From Nostoc sp. 'Peltigera membranacea cyanobiont' N6 (GTDB lineage: Bacteria; Cyanobacteriota; Cyanobacteriia; Cyanobacteriales; Nostocaceae): 64,000 nucleotides of DNA. Positions 17,914-27,375 of the stretch are shown here, in pieces. The stretch's first letter is position 1; every line of letters starts with the position of its first letter. The notes beneath the pieces are model-generated. The model was not told where the DNA came from and searched no databases. It was given only the letters and a program-made list of their open reading frames with translations. The stretch lies in contig NZ_CP026681.1 in NCBI RefSeq assembly GCF_002949735.1, positions 7,160,501 to 7,224,500 of the forward strand, written 5' to 3'. The position numbers and the translations under genes were made by a program.

Positions 17914-19017
17914 TTAATTCAGCAACGCCAGAAATCCTTCTAAGCTAGGTACATCGACCCAACTTGCTTTTGTATGAGATTCATGGGATAAATCCATCAA
18001 CAACTGAGAATAAATACCTTCTCGTAGTGATGGTGTAATTTCCTGATTGCGTTCAATTCCTTGTATCCATTGGTCTATTACGCGGATAAATGCCGAAATG
18101 CGTCCATCAGCATAATTTTTGGGGAAAATTAACCGATTCGGTATTTCTATTTCCGTTAAGGGTTTACCTGACTGGGAACCCCAAACCCGAAAGCCGTGGA
18201 TATAATCTTTTTGATTTTCACTGCCCACAATTAATGTACCGCGATCGCCATATACTTCTACCCAATGGGTTCTTGATGCATGAACAACCGCGCTGATCGA
18301 AAGTTGGCAAGGTGTACCATTTGCTAATTCCAGGGTTAATATACAGTTATCATCTGTATTCACTGGCTTAGATTTCCCACTAACAGGGTCAACTCGTGTA
18401 GGAATCGCAGTAGTTAAATGGGCGTTTAATCTCCGCACTGGCCCGAATAACCAGTGAATGTAATCGAAGGCGTGGGAACCCAAAGATCCTAATGCACCAC
18501 CTCCTTTTTCTTTGTCAGAATACCAATTCCAAGGGCGTGAAGTATCAGCACGAGAAGAACCTAACCAATCAATTTTAATTAAGCGCAACTCACCCACATA
18601 ATCTTCTAATAATAGTTCAGCAAATAACTGCCATGCTGGTACAAAGCGAAATTCAAAATCTACAGTCGCAATTACGCCTTTTGCTTTTGCTAACTGATAA
18701 AGTTCTTTAGCCTCAGTTGCATTTAATGTTGTCGGTTTTTCTAATAATAAATGTTTCCCAGCTTGCAGTACAGTTTTTGCCATTTCATAGTGCAAAAATG
18801 GCGGTGTAGAGATGCTGACTGCTTGCACTTCTGGTAATGCCACAATATCAGCCAGGGAGTCGGAGGCGTGGGGGATATTATGGGATTCTGCTATGGCTTT
18901 GGCTTTATTTATATCTCGGTGATAAACAGCAACTACCTCAGTCCCAGGATGCGCTTGGAATCCGGGGATGTGGACTTTTTGACCAAATCCAGTCCCTGCA
19001 ATCGCAATTCCAATCAT
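17914..19017 (-). CDS. Gfo/Idh/MocA family oxidoreductase
   Basis: 367 residues. The N-terminal Rossmann fold begins IAIAGTGFGQKVHIPGF, followed by the LEKPTTLNATEAKEL stretch, which holds the conserved EKP motif of this family, and a C-terminal GFO_IDH_MocA domain with GGGALGSLGSHAFDYIHWLFG containing the usual His/Asp patch. Known chemistry: NAD(P)-dependent oxidation or reduction of sugars, inositols or related compounds; the substrate cannot be inferred. The next gene upstream ends 33 bp away on the same strand. Confidence 0.88.
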   Translation of the reverse strand: MIGIAIAGTGFGQKVHIPGFQAHPGTEVVAVYHRDINKAKAIAESHNIPHASDSLADIVALPEVQAVSISTPPFLHYEMAKTVLQAGKHLLLEKPTTLNATEAKELYQLAKAKGVIATVDFEFRFVPAWQLFAELLLEDYVGELRLIKIDWLGSSRADTSRPWNWYSDKEKGGGALGSLGSHAFDYIHWLFGPVRRLNAHLTTAIPTRVDPVSGKSKPVNTDDNCILTLELANGTPCQLSISAVVHASRTHWVEVYGDRGTLIVGSENQKDYIHGFRVWGSQSGKPLTEIEIPNRLIFPKNYADGRISAFIRVIDQWIQGIERNQEITPSLREGIYSQLLMDLSHESHTKASWVDVPSLEGFLALLN

Positions 19018-19050
19018 ATAATTTTTGTTTCCATACTTATGTGATTTTTA

Positions 19051-19518
19051 TTATCGTAAAACTCTAATTGTAAAAGGGTAACGATAATGCTCACCCTTGT
19101 AAGCTTTTACAGAGGCAAATGTCACTATAAACGATTGGAGTATGAGTTTGAACGAAAATAGTGACGCAAGTACAATTAATAAGCCATCTAAAGTATTTTT
19201 TATTTCATGGGCTGAACCATTATTAGTCACAACTAGACTCAAGCTAGTTATTAATAAAATTAAGGATATTGCTATGACAATCAAGGTATATAATGTTAAA
19301 GAAAATTGAAAATTTAAGGATTCCTTTCCTTGTAAATCAATCCAAGGATATTTTGCTTTTTTAAAGCGCCAAATCAGGAGAGGAGCTAAAAGATTTAAAG
19401 GTAAATATAAAGGGATGCCAAGAAATACTAAAAAAACCAATAACATCCATCCCAACAAAGCCGATAAATGACACAACACCGCCCAGATACGTATTTGTTG
19501 TTTAGGTTTTTGTCTCAT
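19051..19518 (-). CDS. DUF4870 family membrane protein
   Basis: 155 residues with four hydrophobic segments (about 13-33, 38-50, 75-97 and 112-135). The pattern AVLCHLSALLGW followed by LAPLLIWRFKKAKYPWID and QGKESLNFQFSLTLY is the DUF4870/Tic20-like signature. Function unknown; membrane-located. It lies just upstream of the Gfo/Idh/MocA gene on the same strand. Confidence 0.8.
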   Translation of the reverse strand: MRQKPKQQIRIWAVLCHLSALLGWMLLVFLVFLGIPLYLPLNLLAPLLIWRFKKAKYPWIDLQGKESLNFQFSLTLYTLIVIAISLILLITSLSLVVTNNGSAHEIKNTLDGLLIVLASLFSFKLILQSFIVTFASVKAYKGEHYRYPFTIRVLR

Positions 19519-19887
19519 GGCTTTTTATATGTAGGTGGATTTACCAGATAGTTACCCACTTTAATTATCTACAAAAAAGCTAAAAAAGAGCTTAAAGACT
19601 GAGTATTTGTCTGTCATAGTTTTTGGGAAGAGGTTCTATTTCCCAGACTATAGCCTCTTGTGGCAGTAGCGCAACTTCAAAACTTTTGAGAACTCAATCG
19701 ACTTGAGCGATGGCGTAACCGCCCGATAGAGGCGATCGCAACTTGAAAACGGTCTGACGGTTTATACTGAGTACTGGCGAAACAAGCAACCGAATTTTGG
19801 GATACTCAATAGCAAGGTTAATATAGAACTTACGCAAAAGAGATCCGCTCTCTGCTGTAAACTTAATAACACTAACGGATTTTCAAT
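19519..19887. other. Intergenic region before the Omp85-like gene
   Basis: About 370 bp of divergent intergenic DNA. It has one HIP1 site near 19733 and a short imperfect hairpin near 19627-19650 (GGGAAGAGG and TTTCCCAG). No gene or definable promoter was seen. Confidence 0.35.
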
Positions 19888-21378
19888 ATGCGAGTTCAAA
19901 TAACTGTAGTTGCGATCGCAGTAATGTTAGTAGGTGGTAAAAATCTAGAAGCCCTTGCAGACTCGCAACCTTCTATTGAAGATAGCGCTAGTGGGATTGT
20001 AACACTAGAAGCTACAAACCAAATAAGGGGAGGGTATGCCAAATATGGTGATTATATAGGAGTAACTTTAGGAGATAGCCAGACCCTGGAAATTTCCCAA
20101 AAAGTTGTCAAAGATATCCAGATACGTTTTACTAATGAAAAAGGTCTGCCAATCAGAGGGCGGACTCAGAAAGATTTTATCATTGGTTTGCTGAAACTCA
20201 AACCAGGTCAGATATTCCGTGAAGATTTACTTCAAGCAGACTTGCAACGATTGAGGAGATTAGAGTCATTTAATCAAGTCAATGTTTACCCTAAAGAAGA
20301 TGCTTTCGGTGTTAATATTCTTTATGCAATCAAAGAGCGTAGCTTCCCTTCTCTCATCTTAGGAGGCGGTAATAACGATGACGTTGGGCTATACGGTCGG
20401 GTGGGTTATAAAGATGAAAATGTTAGCGGTCTGAACGATAGAATAGACACAATTTTGCAGTTTAGCACTAAAGATGTCCAATTTGACGGTCAATTTACTA
20501 GCCGTTATCGTTCTGAAGAACCAAACCGTTTAGGTTATAGCATTAGAGGTTTTCGGACACGAAATACATCGGGAACCTTCAACGACGATATCAGATTGGC
20601 TGACGGCAGCAAAGTGCGAGAAGGCAGATTTGGTGGTTCTGTGGCACTTTTACGATCTTTTGATGAGTGGGATACATCTGTAGCGCTTAACTATACCAGA
20701 ATTAGCCTGCGCGATGGAGACTATAACGTTGTCCAGGTTGATAGATTGGGGAGTCCTCTATCTGTGAGCGGGACTGGAATTGATGACCTATTTACAGTAT
20801 CATTTGCTGTATCCAGAGATCAACGCGATCGCAGAGACAATCCGACTCAAGGATCGATCCTCACCTTCAGCACAGAACAAGCGATTCCCATTGGACTGGG
20901 GAATATTTCCAGCAACCGCTTACGGGGAGACTATATTCAGTATTTTCCAGTCAGTTGGATAGGTAATGGTAGACCAACCGACAATCCAGAAATGTTGGCA
21001 ATTAATTTACAAATTGGTACAACTATTGGAAACTTCCCACCAGCCGATGCTTTTAATATTGGCGGCATAGATTCTGTCAGAGGTTACGGTTATGGTAAAG
21101 TTGCCAGTGGCCGGAGTTATGGTTTAGCTTCCGTGGAATATCGGTTCCCAATTTTTCAATCAATAGGTGGAGTTGTCTTTACTGACTTCGGCTCAGATTT
21201 CGGGTCTAGCGACAGCGTGCTAGGAGAACCAGGAGTGCTGCGAGGCAAACCTGGAAGCGGCTTTGGTTACGGTTTAGGATTGCGCCTCAACTCTACCTTT
21301 GGGCTAATTCGAGGCGACTTAGGAATTAGCGACCAAGGAGAAGTTAGATTTGAAGTTACTACAGGTCAGCGATTTTAA
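19888..21378 (+). CDS. Omp85/BamA-TamA family outer-membrane protein, short form
   Basis: 496 residues. The N-terminus (about 1-24) reads as a signal peptide. One POTRA-like domain is seen at about 70-150 (VVKDIQIRFTNEKG onward), then a surface-antigen-type barrel. The loop 6 motif is present as SVRGYGYGK, and the end (LGISDQGEVRFEVTTGQRF) has the usual terminal phenylalanine of outer-membrane barrels. Cyanobacterial BamA proteins carry three POTRA domains, so this single-POTRA form is not the essential assembly factor; export or insertion of a dedicated client is likelier. Directly behind it lies an oxygenase relic. Confidence 0.82.
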   Translation: MRVQITVVAIAVMLVGGKNLEALADSQPSIEDSASGIVTLEATNQIRGGYAKYGDYIGVTLGDSQTLEISQKVVKDIQIRFTNEKGLPIRGRTQKDFIIGLLKLKPGQIFREDLLQADLQRLRRLESFNQVNVYPKEDAFGVNILYAIKERSFPSLILGGGNNDDVGLYGRVGYKDENVSGLNDRIDTILQFSTKDVQFDGQFTSRYRSEEPNRLGYSIRGFRTRNTSGTFNDDIRLADGSKVREGRFGGSVALLRSFDEWDTSVALNYTRISLRDGDYNVVQVDRLGSPLSVSGTGIDDLFTVSFAVSRDQRDRRDNPTQGSILTFSTEQAIPIGLGNISSNRLRGDYIQYFPVSWIGNGRPTDNPEMLAINLQIGTTIGNFPPADAFNIGGIDSVRGYGYGKVASGRSYGLASVEYRFPIFQSIGGVVFTDFGSDFGSSDSVLGEPGVLRGKPGSGFGYGLGLRLNSTFGLIRGDLGISDQGEVRFEVTTGQRF

Positions 21379-21387
21379 TCTCATTAG

Positions 21388-21732
21388 TTTTTACAGGTTA
21401 AATCCAAGTCAGCTTGGGTTGCTGCGCCTCCCGTTCCCGGTTCCTTTGTCTGCAATATCGGCGATATGCTAGATAAAATGACGGGTGGTTTGTATTGTTC
21501 TACACCTCACCGGGTGCAAAACCAGTCCCAAAATCATCGCCTTTCATTCCCCTTCTTTTTCGATCCCAATTTCGATGTAGAAGTGAAGCCGATTCAATTA
21601 GATAATATAGTGGCGAATAATGGCGATCGCTGGGATAAAGCTAACATTCATGATTTTCGCGGAACTTATGGCGATTATGTGTTGAATAAGGTGTCTAAGG
21701 TTTTTCCAGAATTGCGGCGAACAGTATTATAG
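21388..21732 (+). pseudogene. Remnant of an isopenicillin N synthase-like 2OG-Fe(II) oxygenase
   Basis: The frame from 21388 reads LQVKSKSAWVAAPPVPG, then the iron-site region GDMLDKMTGGLYCSTPHRV and LSFPFFFDPNF, which is the C-terminal third of the isopenicillin N synthase / flavonol synthase-like family. A stop (TAG, 21385-21387) lies just before it and the N-terminal two-thirds are absent. The downstream histidine ligand (TPHRV) is present but the upstream HxD is lost. It begins only 9 bp after the Omp85-like gene, which suggests a deletion joined the two. Confidence 0.75.
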
Positions 21733-22040
21733 AGTTTGAAGCCATTTTTTTTGCTGAGTCCCCTTTTGGTTAGGTTCCTGTATTTCCAATGCGCGGAAGG
21801 GTAGGTGTACAAATTTCACAAGCCCAAAAAAGTGCTTCTATCTCAACACCAGCAAGCATTTCACCCAATCATCGCCCAATTATCATCCGCGCAATCTCTG
21901 AAATGCTTACAAAAAGTGGGTTTCAGCCTTTAAACTTTCCTGGCACTCTTTCCAAACGAATTCTCTAATGCTATGATTGCTCAAGAATCGCGCAACTGCA
22001 CCTTGAAAACTAAATACAGCCTGGCTTTGCGGCTTCCGCT
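21733..22040 (+). promoter_or_regulatory. Probable CRISPR leader
   Basis: About 300 bp upstream of the first repeat with no open frame. The leader side is inferred because the array is read so that each repeat ends in GATTGAAAC, and the degenerate repeat lies at the opposite end. The segment CACCTTGAAAACTAAAT just before the array resembles leader-proximal sequences I recall from other cyanobacteria. A possible -10 (TATGAT) lies near 21972 without a convincing -35. Confidence 0.5.
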
Positions 22041-24001
22041 ATTGCAATTCATCAAAATCCCTATTAGGGATTGAAACTTGGCTGCTTGCCTTATACCAAT
22101 TCAATAAACCAATTGCAATTCATCAAAATCCCTATTAGGGATTGAAACCTTCTGCTGGTATTCATTGGAGTTGGGACAAATATTAATTGCAATTCATCAA
22201 AATCCCTATTAGGGATTGAAACGATACTCGAATCACCAGGATATATCAATCTCACAAATTGCAATTCATCAAAATCCCTATTAGGGATTGAAACAAAAAA
22301 GTTCAAGACATTCAAGGACACCCATTTAATGATATTGCAATTCATCAAAATCCCTATTAGGGATTGAAACCTTGAAATCGCCACCTATTCAGGTGATAAT
22401 TTGGCTGCGATTGCAATTCATCAAAATCCCTATTAGGGATTGAAACAGATCGGCTCCTAACAGGGCGATGTCCGCGTTGAGCGCGAGTAAAATTGCAATT
22501 CATCAAAATCCCTATTAGGGATTGAAACAGATCGGCTCTAACAATTGGCGCAGCGCCAAGAGAAGCGAATTGCAATTCATCAAAATCCCTATTAGGGATT
22601 GAAACAACGGTGATGTTGTGCAGCGCTGGTTTTGCCAAATTGCAATTCATCAAAATCCCTATTAGGGATTGAAACGAGAGTGTTGGGCAGACTCCAAACA
22701 GCCTTCTAACATTGCAATTCATCAAAATCCCTATTAGGGATTGAAACCTATGACATTGTTAGCCCATCGCTGACTAAAAAATATTGCAATTCATCAAAAT
22801 CCCTATTAGGGATTGAAACAAGTGGACAGAAATGATGGGACGCGAACCAAGCAGCAAATTGCAATTCATCAAAATCCCTATTAGGGATTGAAACTTGCTG
22901 GCTGGTGGCTCTATTTGAGCTTCTTGAAAGGATTGCAATTCATCAAAATCCCTATTAGGGATTGAAACCAATCCCAAATTCTTAAATGGAGATGTCAAAC
23001 TCCAAAATTGCAATTCATCAAAATCCCTATTAGGGATTGAAACATAGACGATGACTCGACCACCGATTTTGGAAGATAGAATTGCAATTCATCAAAATCC
23101 CTATTAGGGATTGAAACCTCCCAATCTTCCCTTTTCAAAAGAAAAATTTATTCATTGCAATTCATCAAAATCCCTATTAGGGATTGAAACGAACTCTAAC
23201 GCTTCTTCTGCAAGTTCAAGTTTAGAATTGCAATTCATCAAAATCCCTATTAGGGATTGAAACGCTAGACGACGCGACACGAGCGAGGGGCTGGATGGAT
23301 TGCAATTCATCAAAATCCCTATTAGGGATTGAAACTCAGCAGTAGTTGCACTAATAGAAACAGCAGTTGTAAAATTGCAATTCATCAAAATCCCTATTAG
23401 GGATTGAAACCTGAACTCCAAGGCAAGGCTTTTAGACTAACGCTGCTGGAATTGCAATTCATCAAAATCCCTATTAGGGATTGAAACCAAAGCCTGAATG
23501 CCCAGTCAGGAAACAATAACGAATTGCAATTCATCAAAATCCCTATTAGGGATTGAAACAGCGCCAGAGGTGGTTCCAATTCCACCACCGCCACCGATTG
23601 CAATTCATCAAAATCCCTATTAGGGATTGAAACGTAGCCGTTTGAGTTGAGCTACAAAATGAGTATATTGCAATTCATCAAAATCCCTATTAGGGATTGA
23701 AACAGACTCGCATATCAGATGACGACTGATAACTGGATTCATTGCAATTCATCAAAATCCCTATTAGGGATTGAAACTGAACTGAAACTTTCTCCTGGGT
23801 TTCTTTCCTAGTACCGTTTATTGCAATTCATCAAAATCCCTATTAGGGATTGAAACTTAATTCCAGCATAGACAGCTTCGGTACTAACTTATTGCAATTC
23901 ATCAAAATCCCTATTAGGGATTGAAACTGCACGGCGCTGGTTTTTTGAATGCCGGGAATTAGAGATTGCAATTCATCAAAATCTCTATTAGGGATTAAAA
24001 G
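22041..24001 (+). CRISPR. CRISPR array, 27 repeats of 37 bp and 26 spacers
   Basis: Repeats begin ATTGCAATTC and end GATTGAAAC, spaced by unique sequences of 33-45 bp. Repeat starts: 22041, 22112, 22186, 22258, 22334, 22410, 22492, 22569, 22639, 22711, 22783, 22858, 22932, 23007, 23081, 23154, 23227, 23299, 23374, 23451, 23523, 23597, 23667, 23741, 23820, 23891 and 23965. The first 26 look identical; the last is degenerate (ATCTCTATT and ending GATTAAAAG), marking the distal end. An ATTGAAAC-type crRNA handle and variable spacer length are usual for type III and I-D systems, but the subtype cannot be fixed because no cas gene lies in the window. Confidence 0.97.
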
Positions 24002-24082
24002 CCTTTACAGTCTATTGAACCTCTAGATGAAGTATCGGTAGAGTGAAGCGATCTAAAATTTAACCAGTGACCTATAAAAGGC

Positions 24083-24142
24083 AAATCCCTCTCTACAGGA
24101 GTGTAGAAAGGGATTTATGGGGTATTAATACCCTTTTTTTTT
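24083..24142 (+). terminator. Double hairpin and T-run behind the CRISPR array
   Basis: First hairpin: AAATCCCTCTCTAC with GTAGAAAGGGATTT (24083-24116, one mismatch). Second: the perfect palindrome GGGTATTAATACCC (24120-24133) followed by nine T residues. This is a strong rho-independent terminator for the pre-crRNA on the plus strand. The convergent EF-hand gene stops at 24148. Confidence 0.75.
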
Positions 24143-24147
24143 GACTC

Positions 24148-24381
24148 CTAGTTTAAATTATTTGCTTTATCAACTGCTTGCTTTAATTCTTCAAAAGTAA
24201 TACTACCGTCTTTGTCTGAATCATAATTTACTAGTAATTCCTGGGGACTAGTGGTATTTGTTTCTGATGAGATGATTGCACTTAAGCCAGGACTTAAAAA
24301 AAGATCGTTAATGGAGACTTTGCCATCTCGATCGCTATCTAAGATATTAAAAAGAGATTGAAGCTCTTGCTCGGTTGTCAT
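24148..24381 (-). CDS. Small two-EF-hand calcium-binding protein
   Basis: 77 residues made of two complete EF-hand loops: DSDRDGKVSIND (about 15-26) and DSDKDGSITFEE (about 53-64). Both have Asp at positions 1, 3 and 5, Gly at 6 and an acidic residue at 12, so both should bind Ca2+. No signal peptide. In size and layout it resembles the small calcium-sensor EF-hand protein (CSE) described from Anabaena sp. PCC 7120, a filamentous-cyanobacterial protein; identity is likely but not checked, so no symbol is given. It is convergent with the CRISPR array. Confidence 0.85.
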   Translation of the reverse strand: MTTEQELQSLFNILDSDRDGKVSINDLFLSPGLSAIISSETNTTSPQELLVNYDSDKDGSITFEELKQAVDKANNLN

Positions 24382-24882
24382 AAGTTTCTATCTGAATTAC
24401 TTTTTCAATTTAAATTTAATATCTCAAAATCTTGACAAAGATGCAAGGATAGTGAAGACAGTCAAGTGTGCAAATGTAGTAAATTTAACGCTACCTAGTG
24501 TATATAATGATAGGGTCTCAAACGCGATACTTCCAAAATCTCCCTCTAATTCAGTAATATCCTCTCTGATTGTCGCTAATCACCTAGAAACGGCGAATCC
24601 CTCTCTAGTGGTGAGTAGAGAGGGATTTTGGGTGGGCTATGAAGAGGTGAAGGGGATGTTCCCCAGTGGGGGGAGATGTCGGGAAATAAACTCTTTATTA
24701 CAATTCATCAAAATCCCTATTAGGAATTGAATGACTCCTATTTATTCTTAGTAAATAGCTTGCTTGTTAAGCTTATGCGTGGTTTGATTTAAATACGGCA
24801 TCTACATCAACATGTCGTATTTTATTGATAACTCAACTACCTGAATCAACTTGTCAGCCATAAAATAAATATAAAACTTTCT
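24382..24882. other. Intergenic region with hairpin and orphan CRISPR repeat
   Basis: About 500 bp. It holds the hairpin AATCCCTCTCTA / TAGAGAGGGATT near 24596-24625, which resembles the first terminator hairpin behind the CRISPR array, and the orphan repeat at 24697-24733. A plus-strand open frame at 24452-24730 runs through these elements and looks accidental. Confidence 0.5.
24697..24733 (+). repeat. Orphan degenerate CRISPR repeat
   Basis: 37 bp matching the array repeat apart from a few changes (ATTACAATTC at the start, TAGGAATTGAATG at the end). It lies about 0.7 kb beyond the last array repeat with no partner repeat. It suggests that the array once extended further or was split by insertion of the EF-hand gene and terminators. 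Confidence 0.8.
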
Positions 24883-25770
24883 ATGCCTATCCAAACTATT
24901 GGTATTTTAAGCCCAGGTGATATGGGGCAGGCGATCGCAGCTGTTCTCAATCAAAATGGATTGAAAACTATTGCTGCTCTAGACAATCGCAGCGAACGAA
25001 CTCGGCAATTAGCAGCCGCAGCCAATATTCAAGATGTAGGTTCGCTTACACAACTGGTAATTGAATCTGATGTAATTTTATCAGTTCTAGTCCCCGCAGC
25101 CGCCACAGAAGCAGCGAATCTTGTAGCTGAGGCGATGGGCAATGTTGGTAAACAGATCCTCTATGTTGACTGTAATGCGATCGCACCCCAAAAAGTCATA
25201 AATATCGCCCAACTCATCGAATCAGTTGGCGGAACATTCGTAGATGCATCAATCATTGGCCCGCCACCACGAATTCCCAATCGTACCCGCATATACACTT
25301 CAGGAAAACAAGCACATCAACTCCAACAACTGCGAGATTGTGGCTTAGATGTGCGGATAATTGGCGATGAAATTGGTCAGGCTTCGGGGTTAAAAATGTC
25401 ATACGCAGCCCTGACAAAAGGACTTACAGCAATTAGCACAGAATTGCTGATTGCAGCCCATCGTTTAGGCTTGGATAAGGAACTATGGGATGAAATATCT
25501 AATAGCCAAAAGGAACTTGCTAGCATATTAACCCGTTCCATTCCAGCGATGACACCAAAAGCGCATCGTTGGGTAGGAGAAATGGAAGAGATTGCAGAAA
25601 CCTTTAAAGATTTAGGTCTGACTGAGCGCATTTTTCACGGAGCAGCCGACGTTTACCGCTTGGTGAAAGAAACCTCTTTGGGTAAGGAAACACTAGAAGA
25701 ATCAAATAGCGATCGCCCCTTAGATGAAATCATTACAATCCTCTCCAATGAAGCAATTTCCGACACCTAG
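24883..25770 (+). CDS. NAD(P)-binding dehydrogenase of the 6-phosphogluconate type with DUF1932
   Basis: 295 residues. An N-terminal Rossmann domain (IGILSPGDMGQAIAAVL, about 5-22) belongs to the 3-hydroxyisobutyrate/6-phosphogluconate dehydrogenase superfamily. The C-terminal half is DUF1932-like, with the conserved lysine region GLKMSYAALTKGL near 167. The family reduces or oxidises beta-hydroxy acids; the substrate of this branch is unknown. Single gene with about 150 bp of AT-rich upstream DNA. Confidence 0.82.
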   Translation: MPIQTIGILSPGDMGQAIAAVLNQNGLKTIAALDNRSERTRQLAAAANIQDVGSLTQLVIESDVILSVLVPAAATEAANLVAEAMGNVGKQILYVDCNAIAPQKVINIAQLIESVGGTFVDASIIGPPPRIPNRTRIYTSGKQAHQLQQLRDCGLDVRIIGDEIGQASGLKMSYAALTKGLTAISTELLIAAHRLGLDKELWDEISNSQKELASILTRSIPAMTPKAHRWVGEMEEIAETFKDLGLTERIFHGAADVYRLVKETSLGKETLEESNSDRPLDEIITILSNEAISDT

Positions 25771-25816
25771 ATGACGCTGGAGGCTGACCCAAAGCACGCC
25801 GAGTTACGTTATTTGG

Positions 25817-25918
25817 TCAGTCTTGGGAGCGATTTTGAGGGAACAAGTAGGCGATCGCAGCGTAACCCGAAACGCTGAGTAAACTAACCAAAAAAGCAGC
25901 CAGAACTAAAGTAGACAT
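25817..25918 (-). CDS. Possible 33-residue single-span membrane peptide
   Basis: An ATG at 25918 opens 33 codons that form one hydrophobic helix (MSTLVLAAFLVSLLSVSGY) with a polar end (FPQNRSQD) and a TGA stop. Size and layout resemble small photosystem or cytochrome subunits, but I do not recognise it as any of them. The ribosome binding site is weak. It is convergent with the dehydrogenase gene, 46 bp apart. Confidence 0.35.
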   Translation of the reverse strand: MSTLVLAAFLVSLLSVSGYAAIAYLFPQNRSQD

Positions 25919-26004
25919 ACACACTTCTACCCAAATGCCAAATAAACTTTATATTCCATACAATTCCAAAATCTCGACACCCATCAAAAAAACCAGATTT
26001 TGGA

Positions 26005-26132
26005 TTAATCCGCTTTAGTTAAGGCTTCATCCTCTCTACCACTCTTTTTAAGGAGGGAATAAAGCCCCCCTAGAAAAGGGGGGTTTGGGGGGAGCAAGCG
26101 GCGCAAAAGATTACTAACGCCAAGCGGATTAA
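26005..26132. mobile_element. Small inverted-repeat element, family 2, copy 1
   Basis: Begins TTAATCCGCTTTAGTT and ends AACGCCAAGCGGATTAA, giving an 11-bp perfect terminal inverted repeat (TTAATCCGCTT). The inside carries the hairpin CCCCCC / GGGGGG at 26065-26083. Length 128 bp, no coding capacity. A relative lies at 29535-29668. Confidence 0.5.
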
Positions 26133-26223
26133 ATTTTGTATATTTTTAAGTTAACAATTGGGTATGACACAACCGTGACTACCTTGTGTCAATGCCTTGT
26201 ATCTCAAGGGTTTTGACTCAAAT

Positions 26224-27312
26224 TTAAGCCAAAGGCAGAAAAAATCGAAATGTACTGCCAACTCCCAACTCGCTTTCTACCTGAGTTTGACCGCCTTGTA
26301 GTTCAATCAAACGATGGGAAATAGTTAAGCCAATCCCTGTCCCTCCCGAATGGCGATCGCGCGATTGGTCGGCTCGCCAAAAACGCTCAAACACATGAGG
26401 CAAATTTTCTGGAGCGATACCAATGCCTGTATCTATAACCGCAATCCAGAGAAGAGAAGCTTCAGTTCCAACACGAATCGTAATTGAACCTTCGTTAGTG
26501 TAACGCACTGCATTACCCAGCAGATTAACCAGCACTTGTTCTGTGCGGTCAATATCTGCCAATACAGGAGGTAGCACAGATGGACATTGTAAGAGCAAAA
26601 CTGGCCCGTCTTCTAACAGCTGATCGGTGAATTTTTCCACTAATGACTCTAACAACGGACGCAGATTAACCCGTTGGATATTAATTGGTAGATAACCAGC
26701 TTCTGCCTTAGACAGTTCTTGTAAATCGTTCACCAACCGCTCTAAGCGCCTAGTTTCTTTAGCTAAACGTCGATAAATTTCAGGAGATGCTTCAATTTCT
26801 CCATCAGCCAGTTCTTCCAAGTAACCGCGTACCACTGTTAACGGTGTTCGTAATTCATGGGTCATATCTCCAATCACCTCTCGCCGCCGCGCTTCCACCC
26901 CTTCTAAACTGGCTGCCATCCGGTTGAAACTAGCACCCAGTCCATTCAGTTCTGGAATATCAGACATAGGTAATCGCGCATCCATCTGACCAGCAGCAAA
27001 TTTTTGGGTGATTTGTTCCATTTCTGTCAAGCGCTGCATAATCCGTCTAGACACCCAATAACTCAATCCTCCGGCGGCGGTAGTGCCGACTAAGACTGAC
27101 CAAATAGTGCTTCGCTGCCAAGCAAGTTCAAATCCTGTAACCAATTCAGTCCGAACATCAATTAAGTCAAACCCCTCATTTTCTAATCGTTCCAAATGCA
27201 GGACAAATAAGTGGGGAGAGGAGATTTTACTGATGCTCACCAGACTAGCTACCCCCACAATCATTACTACCAAGTGGGAGAAAAATAGGCGCGTTCTCAG
27301 CCCCATTTTCAT
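26224..27312 (-). CDS. Membrane sensor histidine kinase
   Basis: 362 residues. Two membrane segments (about 9-27 and 66-88) bracket a short periplasmic loop. A HAMP linker follows (RRIMQRLTEMEQITQKFAAG), then HisKA with the phospho-acceptor His in GDMTHELRTPLTVVRGYLEEL and HATPase_c with N box (LLGNAVRYTNEG), G1 (DTGIGIAPENLP) and G2 (GGTGIGLTIS). All catalytic motifs are intact. The partner is the OmpR-type regulator immediately upstream at 27447-28157, with a heptamer STRR array in the gap. Signal unknown. Confidence 0.9.
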   Translation of the reverse strand: MKMGLRTRLFFSHLVVMIVGVASLVSISKISSPHLFVLHLERLENEGFDLIDVRTELVTGFELAWQRSTIWSVLVGTTAAGGLSYWVSRRIMQRLTEMEQITQKFAAGQMDARLPMSDIPELNGLGASFNRMAASLEGVEARRREVIGDMTHELRTPLTVVRGYLEELADGEIEASPEIYRRLAKETRRLERLVNDLQELSKAEAGYLPINIQRVNLRPLLESLVEKFTDQLLEDGPVLLLQCPSVLPPVLADIDRTEQVLVNLLGNAVRYTNEGSITIRVGTEASLLWIAVIDTGIGIAPENLPHVFERFWRADQSRDRHSGGTGIGLTISHRLIELQGGQTQVESELGVGSTFRFFLPLA

Positions 27313-27375
27313 AATATTTAGGGAACTCCAAAAAATAAATTATTCCAAATTCTAGACTTAACACGATTATTCCTC

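Noticed and set aside
22091..23603. Several minus-strand open frames with recurring SIPNRDFDELQ and FQSLIGILMNCN segments
   Set aside because: They are translations of the CRISPR repeats and spacers, not genes.
24452..24730. 92-residue frame between EF-hand and dehydrogenase genes
   Set aside because: It runs through a hairpin and the orphan CRISPR repeat; composition not gene-like.
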